Assembly (NCBI GenBank): GCA_045576355.1
Contig: JAZNGG010000004.1
Location: forward strand, 14,382 to 78,381
Origin: Liminaster sp045576355
GTDB taxonomy: Bacteria > Bacteroidota > Bacteroidia > Bacteroidales > UBA3663
Length of the DNA: 64,000 bases
Direction of reading: 5' to 3'
Part shown: positions 61,155 through 64,000 of the stretch, piece by piece
How positions within the stretch are numbered: position 1 is the first letter of the stretch
How the letters are laid out: each line of letters begins with the position of its first letter
Translations under genes and position numbers: made by a program
Notes under the pieces: model-generated
Databases searched by the model: none
What the model saw: only the letters and a program-made list of their open reading frames with translations
Told to the model about the DNA's origin: nothing

Positions 61155-61266
61155 ATACATACTCAGCGCACTGCGTCGCCCTTCGCACGGCCCTGCATCT
61201 CTTTTCTCGGCGTGCTGTGTTGCCTTACTCAGCAACCTGTATCGCCTTACGCAGCACGCTGCGTTT
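61155..61266. repeat. Degenerate 22-base array (ACGCAGCACGCTGCGT type)
   Basis: Five diverged units of 21-23 bases: CATACTCAGCGCACTGCG, CTTCGCACGGCCCTGCAT, TTCTCGGCGTGCTGTG, TTACTCAGCAACCTGTAT, TTACGCAGCACGCTGCGT. The last is a perfect hairpin followed by TTTTT, resembling a terminator. Confidence 0.6.
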
Positions 61267-61269
61267 TTA

Positions 61270-61688
61270 ATTGAACGATTTTGGACTAAAAATCCGACAA
61301 AATACCCCCAAAATGAACTTTTTGAGGTATAAAAGTGAAAAAAGGAAACCTCTTTTTCTCAAAATTGAACGATAATGATTAAATTTGCAGCATAATACGT
61401 CTATGATTCATTGTGGAAAGGATGGAGAAGTTCTGTGATTTTTGCTTTGATGTGTATTCGTATTAAGACCGAAATTGCTTGAAAAATTCCCAAGTTTTCG
61501 ATCTACGCTTGCTAAATATTTGATATCTAAGTGAATACGATTTCGCTTAGAAGATTTGTGTTTTCTAAACGTATTTTTTTATCAGCAGATAGTAAACAAT
61601 TGATGAGACATAATTTTAGAGTTATTCAGAATGATAAAATTGATCTCATTTGTTGTATATTTCGGAAGGTAATTTATTCTGATGAGTT
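61270..61688. other. AT-rich stretch with promoter-like site, no clear gene
   Basis: TAAATTTG at 61380-61387 fits the -7 box and may start the transcript of the kinase gene. Base composition is much richer in A and T than in the flanking genes. TTGAACGAT occurs twice (61272 and 61366 areas). Nothing else recognised. Confidence 0.4.
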
Positions 61689-61902
61689 ATGATGTTACAA
61701 TTAGAAGAATGTAAATCAAAATTAGTTGAGTTTAAGTCTTTATTTGGAGACAAATAAATTCTCTATACACGAACGAATTTTTCAAATAATAGAATCTGCA
61801 CAATTGATAATTGCAAGGTGTGAACATATTATAGAAGTTCCCTTAAAAAAGAATCAAATTTCAGTTGATATAATAAAAAGAATTTATGCACAACGCTTTT
61901 AA
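61689..61902 (+). pseudogene. Frameshifted small ORF overlapping the start of the kinase gene
   Basis: MMLQLEECKSKLVEFKSLFG runs from 61689 and stops at 61755. A second frame then continues as TNKFSIHERIFQIIESAQLI and IARCEHIIEVPLKKNQIS to a stop at 61900-61902, overlapping the kinase start by 17 bases. Joined by one frameshift they would give about 70 residues of a helical protein. I do not recognise it. It may be a decayed gene, a sequencing slip, or chance in AT-rich DNA. Confidence 0.3.
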
Positions 61903-63055
61903 GCAATATTTCGGACACGAATCCGAATATCACATCTTCTCCCCCTATCGAGTATGTCCTCTTGGAGCGCATGTGGATCATCAGCATGGACTTGTCATGG
62001 GTTTTGCCTTCGATAAAGGAGTCGATCTGCTGTTTTCTGTCACAGACGATGGCAGTGTCTCTTTGCGCAGTCTTACTTTTGAGGGAGATGTCGATTTTGA
62101 TATTACCCTCCCCACCCAGGTGAAAGCCGGAAATTGGGGAGACTATGCTCGTGGAGCCAAATATGCACTGAAAAAACGCTTTAAACTCACCCATGGCATC
62201 CAGGGAGTTATTAGAGGAAGTCTTCCTGTCGGAGGATTGTCTTCGAGCGCAGCTGTCTTGATCGCTTATGTCATGGCATTTGCTCGGGCTAATAACATTA
62301 CCTTGACCCCGTTGGAAGTTATCAAAATTGCCAGTCAGGCGGAACGAGAGTATATCGGACTTACCAATGGTATATTGGATCAGGCATGTATCGCCCTTTG
62401 TGAAAAAGACTCACTTTTGTTTTTGGACACAGACTCAGAGCAGTATCGTATCATCCGACGCAATCCGCGCATGCCGGAATTTGAACTTGCCATCATCTTC
62501 AGCGGACTTACCCGAAGTCTCGTCAACAGTGACTACAACTTACGTGTAGCGGAATGTAAGACCGCAGCATGGAACATGATGGCATATACCGGTATGCCCC
62601 TGAAGAGTCTGGATAAAACCTTCTTACGAGACATCCCTCGTGAAACCTACGAATTGACCAAAGAGAAAATGCCCCCTCGTTTTGCACGTCGAGCAGAGCA
62701 TTTTTATAGTGAATATCGTCGTGTCCGTAAGGGAGTAACAGCATGGGAGACAGGCAACCTGCAGCTTTTCGGACAACTCTGTTTTGAGAGTTGTGAGAGT
62801 TCGATTAAGAACTATGAATGTGGCAGTGAGGAACTTATTGCCATCTACAACATCATGCGCCGCACGGACGGGGTCTATGGAGGCCGTTTCAGTGGAGCAG
62901 GATTCAAAGGGGCATGCATTGCTTTGATCGATCCGGCAAAACGCGAAGAAATCAGGGAGTACATCACGACCGAATACCTCCGCATGTTCCCCGAATACAC
63001 CGAGAGTTTTGAAATCCACTTCTGTAACACCGACAACGGAGCGAGATTTGTTTAG
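61886..63055 (+). CDS. GHMP kinase, galactokinase/galacturonokinase-like
   Basis: 389 residues. FSPYRVCPLGAHVDHQHGLV near 20-39 matches the sugar-binding signature of the galactokinase family. The variant PLGAHVDHQ resembles plant galacturonokinase more than GalK (which reads ...GEHTDYN). The ATP loop GSLPVGGLSSSAAVLIAYVM is near 112-131, GLTNGILDQACIAL near 157-170, and the C-terminal motif GGRFSGAGFKGACIALID near 332-349. It probably phosphorylates C1 of a sugar or uronic acid. A sugar nucleotidyltransferase gene follows after an inserted S23-type gene, so the two may form a salvage route to a nucleotide sugar. Confidence 0.85.
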   Translation: MHNAFKQYFGHESEYHIFSPYRVCPLGAHVDHQHGLVMGFAFDKGVDLLFSVTDDGSVSLRSLTFEGDVDFDITLPTQVKAGNWGDYARGAKYALKKRFKLTHGIQGVIRGSLPVGGLSSSAAVLIAYVMAFARANNITLTPLEVIKIASQAEREYIGLTNGILDQACIALCEKDSLLFLDTDSEQYRIIRRNPRMPEFELAIIFSGLTRSLVNSDYNLRVAECKTAAWNMMAYTGMPLKSLDKTFLRDIPRETYELTKEKMPPRFARRAEHFYSEYRRVRKGVTAWETGNLQLFGQLCFESCESSIKNYECGSEELIAIYNIMRRTDGVYGGRFSGAGFKGACIALIDPAKREEIREYITTEYLRMFPEYTESFEIHFCNTDNGARFV

Positions 63056-63166
63056 TAAGTGGCTATGGCTATGGCTATTCGCTTCGCTACTATGGCGCTG
63101 CTCCTCAAATCCATCGCCATCAGCCATCGCGGAGCGCAGCTCCTAAAAGTATAAGCCATAAATAAT
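63056..63166. repeat. Mosaic repeat before the four-helix-bundle gene
   Basis: GGCTATGGCTATGGCTATTC, CGCTTCGC, ATGGCGCTGCTCC, ATCCATCGCCATCAGCC, hairpin GGAGCGCAGCTCC, then a short AT spacer and the next ATG. Confidence 0.75.
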
Positions 63167-63526
63167 ATGCGTGATTTCAGAAAATATGAAGTATGGCAAG
63201 ATGGGGTAAATCTGTCAATTGAGATCTATCGTCTCACAGAGTTATTTCCCAAGCAAGAAGCGTATGCCTTAGCGAATCAATTGCAACGAGCGGTAGTTTC
63301 TATTCCTTCAAACATAGCAGAAGGATCTTCTCGGGAGTCCGAATTTGATTTTGCGCGTTTTTTAGAGATTGCATTAGGTTCTACATATGAAGTTGAAACA
63401 CAAATACAAATCGCTTATCAACTATCATATATTACAAAGGAACAATTAGAAAACTTATTGCAGAAGCTACAAAGTTTAGAGAAAAGATTAGCTAATTTGA
63501 TAAATATGCTGAGAAAGCGTCGATAG
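63167..63526 (+). CDS. Four-helix-bundle protein (S23 / 23S rRNA intervening-sequence protein type)
   Basis: 119 residues, an almost all-helical protein. The family pattern is clear: FRKYEVWQDGVNLSIEIYRL at the N-terminus, LTELFPKQEAYALANQLQRA near 25-44, VVSIPSNIAEGSSRESEFDF near 45-64, and FLEIALGSTYEVETQIQIAY near 67-86. Such genes occur inside 23S rRNA intervening sequences and alone in genomes; the fold also resembles Avd of diversity-generating retroelements. No rRNA is nearby. It is enclosed by mosaic repeats, splits an expected kinase-nucleotidyltransferase pair, is more AT-rich than its neighbours, and its TAG stop is part of the repeat CGATAGCCAT. Function unknown. Confidence 0.88.
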   Translation: MRDFRKYEVWQDGVNLSIEIYRLTELFPKQEAYALANQLQRAVVSIPSNIAEGSSRESEFDFARFLEIALGSTYEVETQIQIAYQLSYITKEQLENLLQKLQSLEKRLANLINMLRKRR

Positions 63527-63600
63527 CCATTGCCATAGCCATAGCCATAGCAGGGCCACAGCCCCCAGCCCTCGCCATTGCCATCGCCATCAGCCATAGT
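63524..63600. repeat. Mosaic repeat after the four-helix-bundle gene
   Basis: GATAGCCATTGCCATAGCC, ATAGCAGGGCCACAGCCCCC, GCCCTCGCCATTGCCATC, GCCATCAGCCATAG: hexamer module on both sides of a GC hairpin module. It reaches to 7 bases before the next start codon. Confidence 0.8.
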
Positions 63601-63607
63601 TAAAAAT

Positions 63608-64000
63608 ATGAAATCCATCGTCATCGCCGCCGGTTACGCCACACGTCTTGGCGAACTTACCAAAAACTTTCCCAAACCGCTGTTAAAAATAGGAGACAGT
63701 ACCATCCTTGGAAGGATGTTGGATGACATTGACCGCATTCCGGACATAGATGAACACATCATTGTTACTAACCATAAGTTTGCACACATCTTTGAAGATT
63801 GGGCGAAGGAACAACATTATACCAACCCGATCACCATCATCGATGATGGCACTGAGACCAACGAAACCCGTTTAGGAGCCGTCTGCGACCTACTCTTGGC
63901 CATCGACCACATCGAAAAACGCTCCTCAACCCCTTCAACCCCTTCAACCCCTTCAACCCCTCAACCCTTCAACCCTTCAACTCCTCAACCCCTCAACCCC
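63608..64000 (+). CDS. Sugar-phosphate nucleotidyltransferase, N-terminal part with in-frame repeat (runs off right edge)
   Basis: 131 codons are in the window. It starts MKSIVIAAGYATRLGELTKN with the nucleotidyltransferase signature and FPKPLLKIGDSTILGRMLDD, then IIVTNHKFAHIFEDW and ETNETRLGAVCDLLLAIDHI. It would join NTP and a sugar 1-phosphate, probably the product of the upstream kinase. From residue 106 the frame enters the mosaic heptamer repeat and reads SSTPSTPSTPSTPQPFNPST to the edge, where family members should continue toward the GDN metal motif. So the enzyme either carries a Ser/Thr/Pro loop inside its catalytic domain or is broken beyond the edge. Confidence 0.85.
   Translation, partial: MKSIVIAAGYATRLGELTKNFPKPLLKIGDSTILGRMLDDIDRIPDIDEHIIVTNHKFAHIFEDWAKEQHYTNPITIIDDGTETNETRLGAVCDLLLAIDHIEKRSSTPSTPSTPSTPQPFNPSTPQPLNP
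63923..64000. repeat. Heptamer module of the mosaic repeat inside a coding region
   Basis: From 63923 the sequence is CAACCCCTTCAACCC-type tandem repeat to the window end (78 bases, 26 codons, no stop in the gene's frame). It is the same module found between genes, for example at 47541-47575. Confidence 0.85.

Noticed and set aside
63167..63526. 23S rRNA intervening sequence
   Set aside because: The S23-type protein is present, but no rRNA sequence is next to it; it is a stand-alone copy.

Overview
The window looks like a chromosomal segment of a Bacteroidales bacterium (phylum Bacteroidota); I cannot fix the genus. The evidence is a complete Sus-type starch utilisation locus (susRABCDEFG order), a BspA-type leucine-rich-repeat surface protein, two proteins ending in a GIYVV...KVIVK tail like a type 9 secretion sorting domain, promoters of the Bacteroidetes -33/-7 type (TTTG ... 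TAnnTTTG) instead of -35/-10, and starts without Shine-Dalgarno sequences.

Layout. 1-2.5 kb (minus strand): start of the division/cell-wall cluster, rsmH, an ftsL-like gene and the 5' part of ftsI. 2.7-5.1 kb: a BspA-like gene and a 52-residue downstream gene too short for ordinary gene calling. 5.1-7.35 kb: accessory stretch of repeats around one orphan M52 (hydrogenase maturation protease)-like gene. 7.35-14.3 kb (minus): pheT, yebC, then three subunits of a biotin-dependent Na+-pumping decarboxylase / acyl-CoA carboxylase without its membrane beta subunit, then a TlpA-like lipoprotein. 14.5-16.6 kb: divergent SIS-domain sugar-phosphate isomerase and M16 peptidase. 16.7-33.6 kb: a GH53 galactanase gene, susR, and the plus-strand starch genes susA, susB, susC, susD, susE, susF and a susG-like amylase. 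34.3-39.6 kb (minus): ilvD-ilvB-ilvN-ilvC, the branched-chain amino acid pathway. 40-43 kb (minus): a TPR/OmpA-like lipoprotein and xerD. 43-47.4 kb (plus): aroQ, pyk, an O-methyltransferase, rbfA and a LolC/E-like permease. Then recO (minus), tRNA-Glu and rpsT. 49.4-52.3 kb (plus): hddA, gmhA, hddC, gmhB, a full set for GDP-D-glycero-alpha-D-manno-heptose. 52.3-59.9 kb (minus): DPP-IV peptidase, THUMP RNA methyltransferase, serine acetyltransferase, C1 aminopeptidase and C-terminal processing peptidase. 60-64 kb: a repeat-rich gap, a galactokinase/galacturonokinase-like GHMP kinase, a four-helix-bundle (S23-type) gene enclosed by repeats, and the start of a sugar nucleotidyltransferase.

The most unusual signal is a mosaic repeat that fills many intergenic gaps. 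It is built of five short modules in one fixed order: a GGTTTAGG/GGTTGAGG heptamer tract; a short GC hairpin (GGGCTTCGCCC or GGAGCGTAGCTCC type); a hexamer tract of GATGGC/TATGGC; a CTTTGCTTTC block; and a CACTTTTCAGTTTTC block. It lies between genes, often just before start codons. It supplies the stop codons of at least three genes (the LolC/E-like permease, recO and the S23-type gene), and at the right edge it runs in frame into the catalytic domain of the nucleotidyltransferase. A copy and its inverted copy bracket the orphan M52-like gene, and two tracts bracket the S23-type gene. I recognise no named family that covers this element.

All functions are read from protein motifs and gene order. 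No database search was run.
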